From assembly GCA_900551155.1 (NCBI GenBank), contig URVA01000003.1, positions 1 to 43,884 of the forward strand: a stretch of DNA of 43,884 nt. Reading direction: 5' to 3'. A program made the position numbers and the translations under genes. Under the pieces are notes generated by a model that worked only from the letters and a program-made list of their open reading frames with translations, was not told the DNA's origin and did no database searches. Positions 1-8,247 of this stretch are shown one piece after another; the stretch's first letter is position 1, and each line of letters starts with the position of its first letter. Source of the DNA: an uncultured Eggerthella sp. GTDB taxonomy: Bacteria; Actinomycetota; Coriobacteriia; Coriobacteriales; Eggerthellaceae.

Positions 1-418
1 CCAGATCCTTTACGCGTACTACTTCGTCATCCTGGGAAAGTTCTGCCATCAAACCATCAAGATCGAGTTCGGTTGCAGGAGCGCTCTTGTCAACTACAGG
101 AGCATCGGCAATCTTCTTGTCGATAACGCGAGTCTTGTACTTACGAAGCTGGCGAAGTGCCTTAGCAGCAGCAACGTCGATAGCTGCGTACATATTTTCA
201 TCGCGCTCTTCAACACGAATGATATGACCGCGAGCACGCATGGTAACTTCGCAGGTAGCAGGAGTTGGGTTGGCTGGATTCTTTTCTACATGAAGAACAA
301 CTTCAGCGGTTAGTGGATCAATATCCATAACCTTCATGGAATTGCCAATCTTTTCTTCTGCATAAGCGCGCAAAGCTTCAGTTACGGGCATCTTGCGACC
401 GGTGATGGTGATATCCAT
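1..418 (-). CDS. hpf: Ribosome hibernation promoting factor, 3' part outside window
   Basis: Translating the minus strand from an ATG at 418 gives a protein beginning MDITITGRKMPVTEALRAYA, the classic start of the HPF/RaiA family, with a GAGAGGTG ribosome binding site just upstream. About 139 codons are visible and the frame is open to the window edge. The first ~100 residues form the S30AE domain that binds the 30S subunit near the decoding centre. The basic stretch RQLRKYKTR and the acidic segment after it match the linker of the long HPF form, whose C-terminal dimerisation domain would lie outside the window. Its role is to dimerise and silence ribosomes in stationary phase or stress. Family assignment is confident; long versus short form is inferred. 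Confidence 0.9.
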   Translation of the reverse strand, partial: MDITITGRKMPVTEALRAYAEEKIGNSMKVMDIDPLTAEVVLHVEKNPANPTPATCEVTMRARGHIIRVEERDENMYAAIDVAAAKALRQLRKYKTRVIDKKIADAPVVDKSAPATELDLDGLMAELSQDDEVVRVKDL

Positions 419-907
419 AGTTTCACCTCTCATACTGGAACCTACATTACGATGTGACTTGAGGAGCGGATGCCGTGAATTCACGAACGAGACAAAAACA
501 AAAGCAGCGGTGCAAATAAAACCGCTCGCGAGTGATCTCCCAGTTGGAAACGGCTTTCCAATTCCCCTCGTCTACCGTTTTCACCTATCAGTCTAACGCA
601 CTTTTACTCGATTGTGGGAATAATTATGACCATGTCTGATAAGTCGCGAATGAATTTATTGGTCTCGGTGTCAAAATAATTACGGAATATGATGTTCTTG
701 GTCATGTTCTGCTATTTTGGTTAACAGTGTGTTTGTATCCACAAACAAGACCATTGAACGCTTTGTTGAAAACTAGAAAACAGAACCGTTGCGCAACGTT
801 TGTTTGCTTCTAGATAACCAAATCGTGAATATCTTGTTTACGGAAAAGCTTTTGTTTGGGTATTACTCATGTGGCAGGGGCTTTAGAAGCGAAAGGTCTT
901 TAGTTAT
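419..907. other. Gene-free divergent region between hpf and nhaA
   Basis: This 489-nt stretch separates divergently transcribed hpf and nhaA and must hold both promoters. No convincing coding frame is present; the short open frames here lack ribosome sites and family resemblance. Small symmetric sites are visible: TTGGAAA/TTTCCAA (544-561, 4-nt loop), ATGACCA/TGGTCAT (627-633 and 699-705), TGTTTGT/ACAAACA (730-747, 4-nt loop), and a perfect 12-bp palindrome CGTTGCGCAACG (787-798). Any could be an operator, but none matches a motif I can name. I could not assign -35/-10 boxes confidently. Confidence 0.5.
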
Positions 908-2434
908 ATGGCTCAGCATCATCACCATGAATCTGACATCTTTATTAAAGAAGCCGAAGGTCATCAGCGTCGATATCACAAGATTGTAGAGTTAACTCAT
1001 TCAACCACCAAAGCAGCTGGCGTTATGCTTTTAGGCGCAATTATTGCGTTGATTGTTGCCAATACCGCCTTCCATGAACCGTTTTATGAGTTCTGGCATA
1101 CCGAGGTATCGCTTGGATTTGGTGATGCGCATGCAGAAATGTCGCTCGCGCATATTATCAACGACATCCTGATGGCAATTTTCTTCTTGCTGGTAGGTTT
1201 GGAAATCAAATATGAAATGACGGTGGGCGAACTTACCAACATTCGCCAAGCAATTTTGCCTGTAGGTGCAGCGCTTGGTGGCGTAATGATGCCTATCGTG
1301 GTGTATTTGATCTTTAATGCGGGAAATCCTGAAACCATGATGGGGTGGGGTGTTCCAACGGCAACAGACATCGCATTTGCGTTAGGCATTTTGGCGCTGT
1401 TAGGATCTCGCGTTCCTGCAGGTGTTCGTGTTTTCTTGAGCACACTTGCAGTAGCGGATGACATTGTGGCAATTTTGGTTATCGCTATTTTCTACGGGCA
1501 AAGCCCCTCTTTAATGTGGCTCGGAGCTGCACTGGTCGTTTTGCTTGTGCTCATTCTTATGAACCGTTCGCATATCTATTCTTTGTTGCCCTATATTCTT
1601 GGCGGTTTGGTGTTGTGGTACTGCATTTTCATGTCGGGAGTTCATTCGACAATCGCGGGTGTTTTGCTGGCATTGGCTATTCCTTCTGGTTCCCGCGTAG
1701 ACCTGAAGAGCTTTACCGACTGGTCTGGTCAGCGCGTAAAAGAAGCACACGAAGCTTTTGTTCCTGACGAGCCCGTTATTGGCCAGGAAGACTATTTGGC
1801 AAGCGTTACCCGTCTTGAGCGTGTAGCTCGCCATGTAGTTCCACCAGCAACACGTTTGGAGCGCAAGCTTTATCCTTGGGTTTATTTTGCCATCTTGCCG
1901 CTGTTTGCTCTAACGAATGCCGATGTTGCTTTCATGCAAGCAGCTCCTGCAGAAATTATGGGTAGTTCAATTTTCTTGGGTGTGTTCTTTGGCTTGGTAG
2001 TAGGCAAGCCGCTGGGTATCATGCTCATGAGTTTTATTATCGTGAAATCAAAGATTTCTTCGCTTCCAGAAAATGTCAATTGGGCACATATGCTCGGCGC
2101 GGCATTACTCGGTGGCGTTGGCTTTACCATGGCTATTTTTGTAGCGAACTTGGCGTTTGTAAATCCGAACGACGTTATGGTTGCAAAGGTTGCTATTTTG
2201 GCAGCATCTCTTGTAGCTGGTGTGGCGGGCTTTGCGTTCCTGTTTATTCAGGCAAAGGCAGCATCGCTTAAGGGAGTACGTTTCGAGGCTAAGCTTGCTT
2301 CTCCCGATAACTTGCAGACCTTTGGTGCTCAGGAAGCGCAGCGTCGTTATGAGCGCGAATTGGAATATATAAAGACACAAATTTCCAAGCAGGAAGCAGA
2401 AGTAGAGAAGTATCGCGATAAAGCAGATAAGTAA
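908..2434 (+). CDS. nhaA: Na+/H+ antiporter NhaA
   Basis: A 508-residue multi-span inner-membrane protein of the NhaA family, which exchanges external H+ for cytoplasmic Na+ to control pH and sodium. The two hallmark regions are present: TDIAF around D154 and the ADDIV motif with D184-D185, equivalent to E. coli D133 and D163/D164. About twelve hydrophobic segments lie between residues 35 and 455. The protein is longer than the ~390-residue E. coli enzyme. Extra length lies in a loop around residues 265-310 and in a charged, probably helical cytoplasmic tail from ~460 to 508. The N-terminus carries a natural HHHH tract. The start has an AAAGG-type ribosome site about 11 nt upstream. The gene stands alone between gene-free regions. 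Confidence 0.95.
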   Translation: MAQHHHHESDIFIKEAEGHQRRYHKIVELTHSTTKAAGVMLLGAIIALIVANTAFHEPFYEFWHTEVSLGFGDAHAEMSLAHIINDILMAIFFLLVGLEIKYEMTVGELTNIRQAILPVGAALGGVMMPIVVYLIFNAGNPETMMGWGVPTATDIAFALGILALLGSRVPAGVRVFLSTLAVADDIVAILVIAIFYGQSPSLMWLGAALVVLLVLILMNRSHIYSLLPYILGGLVLWYCIFMSGVHSTIAGVLLALAIPSGSRVDLKSFTDWSGQRVKEAHEAFVPDEPVIGQEDYLASVTRLERVARHVVPPATRLERKLYPWVYFAILPLFALTNADVAFMQAAPAEIMGSSIFLGVFFGLVVGKPLGIMLMSFIIVKSKISSLPENVNWAHMLGAALLGGVGFTMAIFVANLAFVNPNDVMVAKVAILAASLVAGVAGFAFLFIQAKAASLKGVRFEAKLASPDNLQTFGAQEAQRRYERELEYIKTQISKQEAEVEKYRDKADK

Positions 2435-2781
2435 GTAATTGGGCAAGTGGATCGTTTTCGCCGATTGGGTGAACGAGTCGAGTGAATCGGCTGCGCGAAC
2501 CGAACGAGCGAATCGTTTTTAAATGTGGAGATTGGACTCAATTATTAGCTGAAACTTCTTTCGCAGATTATCAATAGGCAATCTAGCTGGTAAAACAGGT
2601 TTATATCGATTTGGGAATCTTTGAAGAATACTAAGTTTACCTGGTGTTATGAAGTTTATCTTCACATTATTTTGCATTGAACGTTGCCCTTTTGTTACCA
2701 TGAACCAAGCTCACGCTTCATCATTTGGAAGATGTAACGTAATCAGTGAAGCGGATGTGAGCATAAGGAGGCTTAATTTAT
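2435..2781. other. Gene-free region between nhaA and the first P60 hydrolase
   Basis: This 347-nt stretch has no convincing gene. Just after nhaA, 2461-2520 holds short inverted arms (CCGATT 2461-2466 with AATCGG 2485-2490) and a T5 run at 2516-2520, which could act as a weak nhaA terminator. The middle is AT-rich and featureless to me. The last 75 nt contain the leader hairpin listed separately. Confidence 0.4.
2709..2762 (+). promoter_or_regulatory. Leader hairpin before the first P60 hydrolase gene
   Basis: GCTCAC-GCTTCA (2709-2720) pairs with TGAAGC (2747-2752) and GTGAGC (2757-2762), giving two stacked 6-bp helices with a 4-nt bulge and a 26-nt loop. It ends 3 nt before the AAGGAGG ribosome site, so it would lie in the 5' UTR and could influence translation. 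It does not match a riboswitch class I can recognise; in particular the conserved ydaO (c-di-AMP) blocks are not seen. Confidence 0.45.
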
Positions 2782-3900
2782 ATGGCTGAACACGTACGTA
2801 AGCTCAACGCAAAAGCTGCACTGTCTGCCTTTTTTGCGGTGGTATTAGCAGTAGGCTTGGCCATTCCGGTATCCAGCGCTTTTGCAAGCCCTGCAGATGA
2901 TGCTCAGGCAGAAGCAAATGCAGCACTTGAGCAACTCAATGCGTATCAGGCAGAACTTGATCAGGCAAGTGGCGATTATCAGAATGCTCTTCAAGAGCAG
3001 CTCGATGCTGAAGCTAAGGTAGACGACGCTCAGAAGAAAATCGAAGAAAAGACCACTGAAATTGAGGGTTATCAGGAACAGTTAGGCGATCGTGCTCGTG
3101 ACATGTATCGTTCTGGTTCCACTACGTTTTTGGACGTAATTCTTGGTGCTACTTCCTTTGAGGATTTTGCAACCACCTGGAACATCTTGGAAGACATGAA
3201 CCAGGATGACGCTCAGCTGGTTCAGCAGACTAAGACTGCTCGTGAAGAGCTTGAATCTGCTAAAACCGAAGCTGAAGAGCAGGCTAAAGTAGCATCCGAT
3301 AAGGCTGAAGAAGCCAAGCAGGTAGCAGATGCAGCTGATGCTAAGGTTGCTGAAATGCAGTCGGTATACGATAGCTTGTCTGCGGAAGCTGCTGAATTGG
3401 TAGAGCAGGAGCAGGCTGCTGAAGAAGCTGCAGAGCAGGCAGCTGCTGAAGAAGCTATTGAAAACGATGCTCAATCCAACAACGATGGTGGGAACGACTC
3501 CAATGATGACGGAGGCTCTCACAGCACGAACAAGCCAAGCTCCAATAATGGTGGCAGCAGCAAACCTCAAACGGTAACGGGCAATACGGTTGTTGATCGT
3601 GCTTATGCTCAGATTGGCAAGCCTTATGGTTGGGGCGATTGCGGTCCTAACTCCTTTGACTGCTCTGGCTTGGTTAGCTATTGCTTGAGCGGATCTTATG
3701 GTGTACGTCTTGGTACAACAGGAACTTTCATGGGCTGGACTCACATTAGCCCTAGCCAAGCAAAGCCAGGCGACATCGTAGTCAATAGTCATCACTGCGG
3801 TGTTTATATTGGCGGTGGTCAGATGATCCATGCTCCACATTCTGGCGCAACCGTTTGTGTAAGCTCTGTTCACTCTGACATGGTTTACGTTCGCTACTAG
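2782..3900 (+). CDS. Secreted coiled-coil NlpC/P60 peptidoglycan hydrolase 1
   Basis: A 372-residue exported protein with three parts. Residues 1-35 are a signal peptide ending in AFA before SPADD. Residues ~40-225 form a long coiled coil rich in A, E, Q and K that contains the sequence GYQEQLGDRARDMYRSG shared with its neighbour. Residues ~226-262 are an N/S/G/D linker. Residues ~264-372 are an NlpC/P60 domain. The catalytic triad is visible as C294 (DCSGL), H338 (HCGVYIG) and H350 (MIHAP). P60 enzymes of this architecture cut stem peptides of peptidoglycan, and the coiled coil usually restrains or targets the catalytic domain. The AAGGAGG ribosome site 10 nt upstream fixes the start. Odd: extra cysteines (GDC, SYC, HHC, TVC) compared with the second copy. 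Confidence 0.9.
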   Translation: MAEHVRKLNAKAALSAFFAVVLAVGLAIPVSSAFASPADDAQAEANAALEQLNAYQAELDQASGDYQNALQEQLDAEAKVDDAQKKIEEKTTEIEGYQEQLGDRARDMYRSGSTTFLDVILGATSFEDFATTWNILEDMNQDDAQLVQQTKTAREELESAKTEAEEQAKVASDKAEEAKQVADAADAKVAEMQSVYDSLSAEAAELVEQEQAAEEAAEQAAAEEAIENDAQSNNDGGNDSNDDGGSHSTNKPSSNNGGSSKPQTVTGNTVVDRAYAQIGKPYGWGDCGPNSFDCSGLVSYCLSGSYGVRLGTTGTFMGWTHISPSQAKPGDIVVNSHHCGVYIGGGQMIHAPHSGATVCVSSVHSDMVYVRY

Positions 3901-4255
3901 GAACAGACCAAAAACGAGCAATACGCTAGAAAACAGATAAATCAATTGAAGCCCGCCTCATGCGGGCTTCTTTTATGAGCTCTCTGTACTTTCGATGTGG
4001 CGCAAATCAAAGTTTTTAATAATCCACAAGATGTAGGGTAGTAAAAAGCACCAAACTACGTTTTGTTGTGGTTTAGTTGCTATAACGAGCCATTTGAACT
4101 TAATGCTGACCAGGTATTATGCAAAAAGATTTAACAACCACTTGCCGTGGTGAACCTGTGAATTTGTTGCTATGCAAATGCTAGATTTGGTAGGATAAAT
4201 TCGCTATCGCTTAAACAAACTACTTTTGCTCGAATCAGAGGAAGGATATCCCCAG
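3901..4255. other. Gene-free region between the two P60 hydrolase genes
   Basis: After the terminator at 3948-3974 the region is AT-rich and holds no convincing gene. It must contain the promoter of the second hydrolase. A small hairpin ACCAC-TTGCC-GTGGT lies near 4137-4151. I see no match to the leader hairpin of the first hydrolase gene, so the paralogues appear to be controlled differently. Confidence 0.4.
3948..3974 (+). terminator. Rho-independent terminator of P60 hydrolase 1
   Basis: A perfect 9-bp stem GAAGCCCGC/GCGGGCTTC closes a 5-nt loop and is followed by TTTT. It lies 48 nt after the stop codon and separates the two hydrolase genes into independent transcripts. Confidence 0.9.
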
Positions 4256-5305
4256 ATGAGCACAAAAATCGCAGCACAAAAGCGGGCAATCATCGCAGCT
4301 ATCATGGCTGTTGTCCTTTTGGTGGGTCTTATGATTCCCACTGCTTCCGCTTATGCAAAACCAACTTCGGCTGAAAAACGCGCTGAGGCAAAAGAAGTTC
4401 TTGAACAGCTTGAAGAAATGCAGGTCAAGCTTGATGAGGCTTCCAATAATTACTATGCAGCTTTAGAGGCTCAAGAAGAAGCTGAAAACAAAGTTGTAGA
4501 AGCTCAGAAAAAGGTTGAAGAAAAAACCAAGGAAATAGAAGGCTATCAGGAACAGCTGGGCGATCGTGCTCGTGACATGTATCGTTCTGGTTCCATCAGC
4601 TTTGTCGATGTAATTTTGGGTGCTTCTTCTTTTGAAGAGTTTGCAACTACTTGGAACATGCTGGAAATGCTCAACGAAGATGACGCTGAGCTGGTACAGC
4701 AAACCAAGGATGCTCGTGACGAATTGGAAGCTGCTCAAGCTGAAGCTGAAGAGCAAGCTCAAATTGCTGCCGACAAAACTGCTGAAGCTCAGGCAGTAAA
4801 GGAAGAAGCTGAAGCAACCACTGCAGAAATGCAGGAAACCTACGATCAGCTTTCCGCTGAAGCAGAAGAACTTCTTAAGGAAGAAGAAGAGGCTGCTGAA
4901 AAAGCCCGTCAAGAGGCAGCAAGAGCGGCTTTGCAAAACCAGTCTTCGGGCGGCGGTAATTACGACAACGACAAAACCCCAACCGTAACGGGCAATGTCA
5001 TTGTGGACCGTGCATATGCTCAATTGGGTAAGCCCTACGTATGGGGAGCTGCTGGTCCTAACTCCTTTGACTGCTCTGGTTTGGTAGGGTATTGCATTAC
5101 GGGTGAATACGGTAATCATTGGACCTACACGGGTGCTATGAATAACTGGACTCACGTTTCTAATCCGCAGCCTGGCGACTTTGCCCTCAATAGTCATCAC
5201 ACGGGTGTATATATTGGCAATGGCCAGATGATTCACGCACCACGTACGGGTGATGTTGTAAAGATTAGTGCTGTTCATGCAGGCATGTGGTACGTGCGCT
5301 ACTAA
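4256..5305 (+). CDS. Secreted coiled-coil NlpC/P60 peptidoglycan hydrolase 2
   Basis: A 349-residue paralogue of the preceding hydrolase with the same layout: signal peptide 1-34 (cleavage after AYA), coiled coil ~38-225, short S/G/N/D linker, and NlpC/P60 domain 243-349. The triad is C273 (DCSGL), H315 (HTGVYIG) and H327 (MIHAP). The frame is open 10 codons further upstream to a TTG, but the ATG at 4256 has AGGAAGGAT at proper distance and starts the signal peptide directly, so it is preferred. The DNA is near-identical to the first copy in the GYQEQLGDRARDMYRSG segment and around the catalytic Cys, and diverges in the linker. This points to tandem duplication. The likely role is cell separation or wall turnover. 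Confidence 0.9.
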   Translation: MSTKIAAQKRAIIAAIMAVVLLVGLMIPTASAYAKPTSAEKRAEAKEVLEQLEEMQVKLDEASNNYYAALEAQEEAENKVVEAQKKVEEKTKEIEGYQEQLGDRARDMYRSGSISFVDVILGASSFEEFATTWNMLEMLNEDDAELVQQTKDARDELEAAQAEAEEQAQIAADKTAEAQAVKEEAEATTAEMQETYDQLSAEAEELLKEEEEAAEKARQEAARAALQNQSSGGGNYDNDKTPTVTGNVIVDRAYAQLGKPYVWGAAGPNSFDCSGLVGYCITGEYGNHWTYTGAMNNWTHVSNPQPGDFALNSHHTGVYIGNGQMIHAPRTGDVVKISAVHAGMWYVRY

Positions 5306-5326
5306 TCTGATAACTCTCAGAACAAC

Positions 5327-5364
5327 ACAAGGACGAAAAGGATTCCTTTTCGTCCTTGTTTATT
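5327..5364 (+). terminator. Rho-independent terminator of P60 hydrolase 2
   Basis: Nearly perfect 15-16 bp inverted repeat (5327-5342 with 5344-5359, allowing a 3-4 nt loop) followed by TTTATTTG, 22 nt after the stop codon. Confidence 0.88.
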
Positions 5365-5465
5365 TGTGGAGCGGTTTATGAAGCAAAGGTGGCTTCTGTG
5401 TTCTTTTCTTAAAGATGTGCTAATATATCACCCGCTAATTACCGCAGGGTAATTGGTAGGAATTG

Positions 5466-5542
5466 CGGGATGTGGCTCAGCTTGGTAGAGCGCTGCGTTC
5501 GGGACGCAGAGGTCGCAGGTTCGAATCCTGTCATCCCGACCA
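5466..5542 (+). tRNA. tRNA-Pro (CGG)
   Basis: A complete cloverleaf can be folded: acceptor CGGGATG/CATCCCG, anticodon stem CTGCG/CGCAG with loop TTCGGGA giving anticodon CGG, and the T-arm with GGTTCGAATCC. The 3' CCA is encoded. It decodes CCG. A small hairpin AATTACC-GCAG-GGTAATT sits 12 nt upstream (5437-5454). Confidence 0.97.
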
Positions 5543-5557
5543 TTTCAACCACTAAGG

Positions 5558-5588
5558 GAGCATCCCGTAAGGGGTGCCGCTCTTTTTT
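5558..5588 (+). terminator. Terminator after tRNA-Pro
   Basis: GAGC-ATCCC pairs with GGGGT-(GCC)-GCTC around a GTAA loop, followed by a run of six T. It lies 16 nt past the tRNA 3' end. Confidence 0.75.
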
Positions 5589-5746
5589 GTTAGAGTGAAA
5601 GCGTTCACTCAATGAAATTGAAACTGGGCGTTCGCACAATGAAGCGAAAGCGAAGCAAAAGACGAAAGTGCTTTACCAATCGTTTGGCACGAAGCTTCGC
5701 AAACACGAGCTTTAGGTAGGAACACCTAGGGTGTGGAGGTACTTGC

Positions 5747-6037
5747 ATGAAGATAGGACCTTTCGGCATTTTTGAAATTGCCATTATTCTTATCGTTATC
5801 CTTATTATTTTTGGCCCCAAAAATCTTCCCAAGCTTGGTACTGCTATTGGTAAAGCGGTAAAGAATTTGCGTGAAGGCTTAGGCGGCAACAAAAAGGTAA
5901 AAGAGGCGGAAGAAACCCCTGTTGCAGAAGCTAAGCAGGCATCGGCAGAGGAAATCGAAGTAGAGGTTCTTGAGAAACCTGAACCAGGCAGCTCAAAACC
6001 AGCACCTAAGGGTAAAGAAGAAACCGAAAACGCCTAA
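5747..6037 (+). CDS. tatA: Sec-independent translocase pore subunit TatA
   Basis: A 96-residue protein with the TatA/E layout: a short N-terminus, one membrane helix (residues ~7-22), the FGP hinge at 22-24, an amphipathic helix with KNLPKLGTAIGKAVKNLREG (about 25-44), and an acidic disordered tail. TatA oligomers form the passage for folded twin-arginine substrates with TatC. A strong GGAGG ribosome site precedes the ATG. No tatC or second tatA/B lies in the window, so the partners must be elsewhere. TatA rather than TatB is inferred from the FGP motif and short length. Confidence 0.92.
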   Translation: MKIGPFGIFEIAIILIVILIIFGPKNLPKLGTAIGKAVKNLREGLGGNKKVKEAEETPVAEAKQASAEEIEVEVLEKPEPGSSKPAPKGKEETENA

Positions 6038-6064
6038 ACGGTTTTAACGTATAGCAGGTATACC

Positions 6065-6098
6065 AAGGGGCACGTTCTTTTATGGAACGCGCCCCTTT
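6065..6098 (+). terminator. Terminator after tatA
   Basis: AAGGGGC-A-CGTTC pairs with GGAACG-C-GCCCCTT across a TTTTAT loop, followed by only a short T-run. It is probably an intrinsic terminator separating tatA from greA; the weak T tract lowers certainty. Confidence 0.65.
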
Positions 6099-6157
6099 CG
6101 CAGGTAGAGAGAAAGGACGAGTGACCAAGGCTGCGCTTGGTCGAGGGGTAAGTAATT

Positions 6158-6628
6158 ATGGCTGACAACAATTACATTCTGACTGAAGAAGGTAAAGAAA
6201 AGCTCGAAGAAGAGCTTCATTACTTGGAAACTGAAAAGCGTGCAGAAATTGGTGAGCGTATTCGTGTTGCTCGCGAGTTCGGCGATATTTCCGAGAACTC
6301 AGAGTATGACGATGCAAAGAACGAGCAGGGTATGATGGAAGCTCGTATTGCAGAGATTACGCGCATCCTGAGCGAGGCTACCGTAGTTTCTGCCCCTAAG
6401 CGTTCTGGCAAAGTAAATATTGGTAGCCGCGTAACGGTTGATATGGGCGGTCGCGAGCGTGTATTTACCATCGTTGGCGGCGCAGAGAGCAATTCTGCTG
6501 AGGGTAAGATTTCTAACGAATCACCCGTAGGCGCAGCGTTGCTCGGTCATAAAAAAGATGATGAAGTAGAGACCACGGGTCCAACGGGCCGCGTAATCAA
6601 GATGAAGATCTTGAAGATCGAACACTAA
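6158..6628 (+). CDS. greA: Transcript cleavage factor GreA
   Basis: A 156-residue GreA with both domains. The N-terminal antiparallel coiled coil (1-76) has the acidic tip FGDISENSEYDDAKNEQ, where D43 and E46 correspond to the catalytic D41/E44 of E. coli. The C-terminal FKBP-like domain (~80-156) binds RNA polymerase. GreA enters the secondary channel and promotes cleavage of backtracked RNA to restart stalled polymerase. A GAGGGG site lies upstream of the ATG. It is followed after 55 nt by lysS in the same direction with no visible terminator, so the two are likely co-transcribed, an arrangement common in Actinobacteria and Firmicutes. Confidence 0.97.
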   Translation: MADNNYILTEEGKEKLEEELHYLETEKRAEIGERIRVAREFGDISENSEYDDAKNEQGMMEARIAEITRILSEATVVSAPKRSGKVNIGSRVTVDMGGRERVFTIVGGAESNSAEGKISNESPVGAALLGHKKDDEVETTGPTGRVIKMKILKIEH

Positions 6629-6683
6629 TTGCAACTTTATAGAGGACACTAACTGCAACCTCTTTCTATAGAAACGGATAACA

Positions 6684-8189
6684 ATGGCGCAAGATTCAAC
6701 AGAACAGATTATCGAAGACGATCCTATTGAGGTGCGTCGCGCAAAGCGTGAAGCAATGCTTGCAGAGGGAAAGAATCCCTACGGCCATGCTTATAACTAC
6801 ACGCATCACGTGGCGGATTTGGACGAGAAGTATAGCGATCTTGGCGACGGCGAAAACACCGAAGACCGAGTAGCAATTGCTGGCCGTATCGTTGCTAAGC
6901 GCGTTCAGGGCAAGATTATTTTCTTCGAGTTGCTTGATTCTACCGGTAAAATTCAGCTGTTTTGCCGTATCAACGCATTAGGTGAAGATGCGTTTGCTGA
7001 AATGAAAGATCTCGACCTAGGCGATTGGATTGGTGCTGAAGGTTGCATTATGCGCACCCGTCGCGGTCAGCTTTCTGTGGCGGTTGATTCGTTTGAATTG
7101 TTATCCAAAGCATTGCGTCCTTTGCCGGAAAAATTCCATGGTTTATCCGATAAAGAGCTGCGTTATCGTCAGCGCTATGTCGACCTGATTGTTAACGATG
7201 ATGTTCGTGACACGTTTATCAAGCGTTCTAAGATTATTTCCGCCTTCCGTCATTACATGGAAAACGACGGTTATTACGAGGTGGAAACGCCTTTCCTGCA
7301 AACCATTCAGGGTGGTGCTACGGCAAAGCCGTTCATTACTCATTTCAATGCGCTGAATCAGGAATGCTATTTGCGTATTGCTACTGAGCTTCATTTGAAG
7401 CGTCTTTTGGTTGGCGGCTTTGAGCGCGTTTTTGAAATCGGTCGTATTTTCCGCAATGAGGGTATGGACCCAACGCATAATCCAGAATTTACCACTATGG
7501 AAGCATATCGTGCATTTAGTGATCTTGAAGGTATGAAGAAGCTTGCTGAAGGGGTAATTAAGGCAGCTAATGCTGCAGTAAATGACACCGAGCAGCTTGA
7601 GTACCAGGGCTCCATTATCGATCTGTCAGGACAGTGGCCTTCTGTTCCCATGACCAAGGTTGTTTCTGATGCATTAGGCGAAGAGGTATCTCTTGATACT
7701 CCAGTTGAGCATCTGGCAGAACTTGCAAAGAAAAATGGCATTGAGGTAAAGCCAGAGTGGACTGCGGGCAAGTTGATTGCTGAGCTTTATGACGAAATTG
7801 GCGAGCCTACCATCGTTAATCCAACATTTGTTGTTGACTATCCTGTTGAGGTAAGCCCTCTTGCAAAGCGTTTCGAAGACGACCCACGTCTGACTCAGCG
7901 TTTTGAATTGGTAATCGCAGGCCACGAATATGCCAATGCTTTCTCTGAATTGAACGATCCTGTAGATCAGGCCGAGCGTTTCCAAAAGCAGATGGAAGAA
8001 AAGGCTTCTGGCGATGATGAGGCTATGGAATACGATACTGACTACATTCGTGCCCTTGAATATGGCATGCCTCCTGCAGGTGGTATTGGTATCGGTATCG
8101 ATCGTGTGGTTATGCTTCTTACGAATCAGGCAAGCATTAGGGATGTGCTGCTGTTCCCGCATATGCGTCCCGAAGCAAAGACTAACTAA
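6684..8189 (+). CDS. lysS: Lysyl-tRNA synthetase, class II
   Basis: A 501-residue class II enzyme that charges tRNA-Lys. An OB-fold anticodon-binding domain occupies ~60-160 (VAIAGRIVAKRVQGKIIFFE). The catalytic domain follows, with motif 2 at ~250-275 (RIFRNEGMDPTHNPEF) and motif 3 at ~467-480 (GIGIGIDRVVMLLT). Length is typical. The ribosome site is weak (ACGGATAACA before ATG), consistent with coupling to greA upstream. After the stop there is nearly 800 nt without a gene. Confidence 0.97.
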   Translation: MAQDSTEQIIEDDPIEVRRAKREAMLAEGKNPYGHAYNYTHHVADLDEKYSDLGDGENTEDRVAIAGRIVAKRVQGKIIFFELLDSTGKIQLFCRINALGEDAFAEMKDLDLGDWIGAEGCIMRTRRGQLSVAVDSFELLSKALRPLPEKFHGLSDKELRYRQRYVDLIVNDDVRDTFIKRSKIISAFRHYMENDGYYEVETPFLQTIQGGATAKPFITHFNALNQECYLRIATELHLKRLLVGGFERVFEIGRIFRNEGMDPTHNPEFTTMEAYRAFSDLEGMKKLAEGVIKAANAAVNDTEQLEYQGSIIDLSGQWPSVPMTKVVSDALGEEVSLDTPVEHLAELAKKNGIEVKPEWTAGKLIAELYDEIGEPTIVNPTFVVDYPVEVSPLAKRFEDDPRLTQRFELVIAGHEYANAFSELNDPVDQAERFQKQMEEKASGDDEAMEYDTDYIRALEYGMPPAGGIGIGIDRVVMLLTNQASIRDVLLFPHMRPEAKTN

Positions 8190-8247
8190 TGTCTTTAATC
8201 GTGCTGTATGTTTTCTGCCGGGAACAGCAGCACGCGCCTTCTAGAAC

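Noticed and set aside
393..596. Small open frames in the hpf-nhaA gap (also 789-989)
   Set aside because: No convincing ribosome site, and the first overlaps the hpf start; sequence shows no known family.
2440..2781. Possible ydaO (c-di-AMP) riboswitch before the P60 gene, suggested by GGGTGAA at about 2466
   Set aside because: The remaining conserved blocks and the order are missing, and the GGGTGAA is over 300 nt from the start codon.
3082..3945. Long antisense open frame over the first P60 hydrolase gene (and a similar one at 4463-5278)
   Set aside because: Both are complements of the repetitive coiled-coil coding sequence with biased composition; no ribosome site or family similarity.
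5439..5639. Minus-strand open frame containing MTGFEPATSASRTQR
   Set aside because: This is the well-known false protein made by translating the antisense of a tRNA gene; it covers tRNA-Pro.
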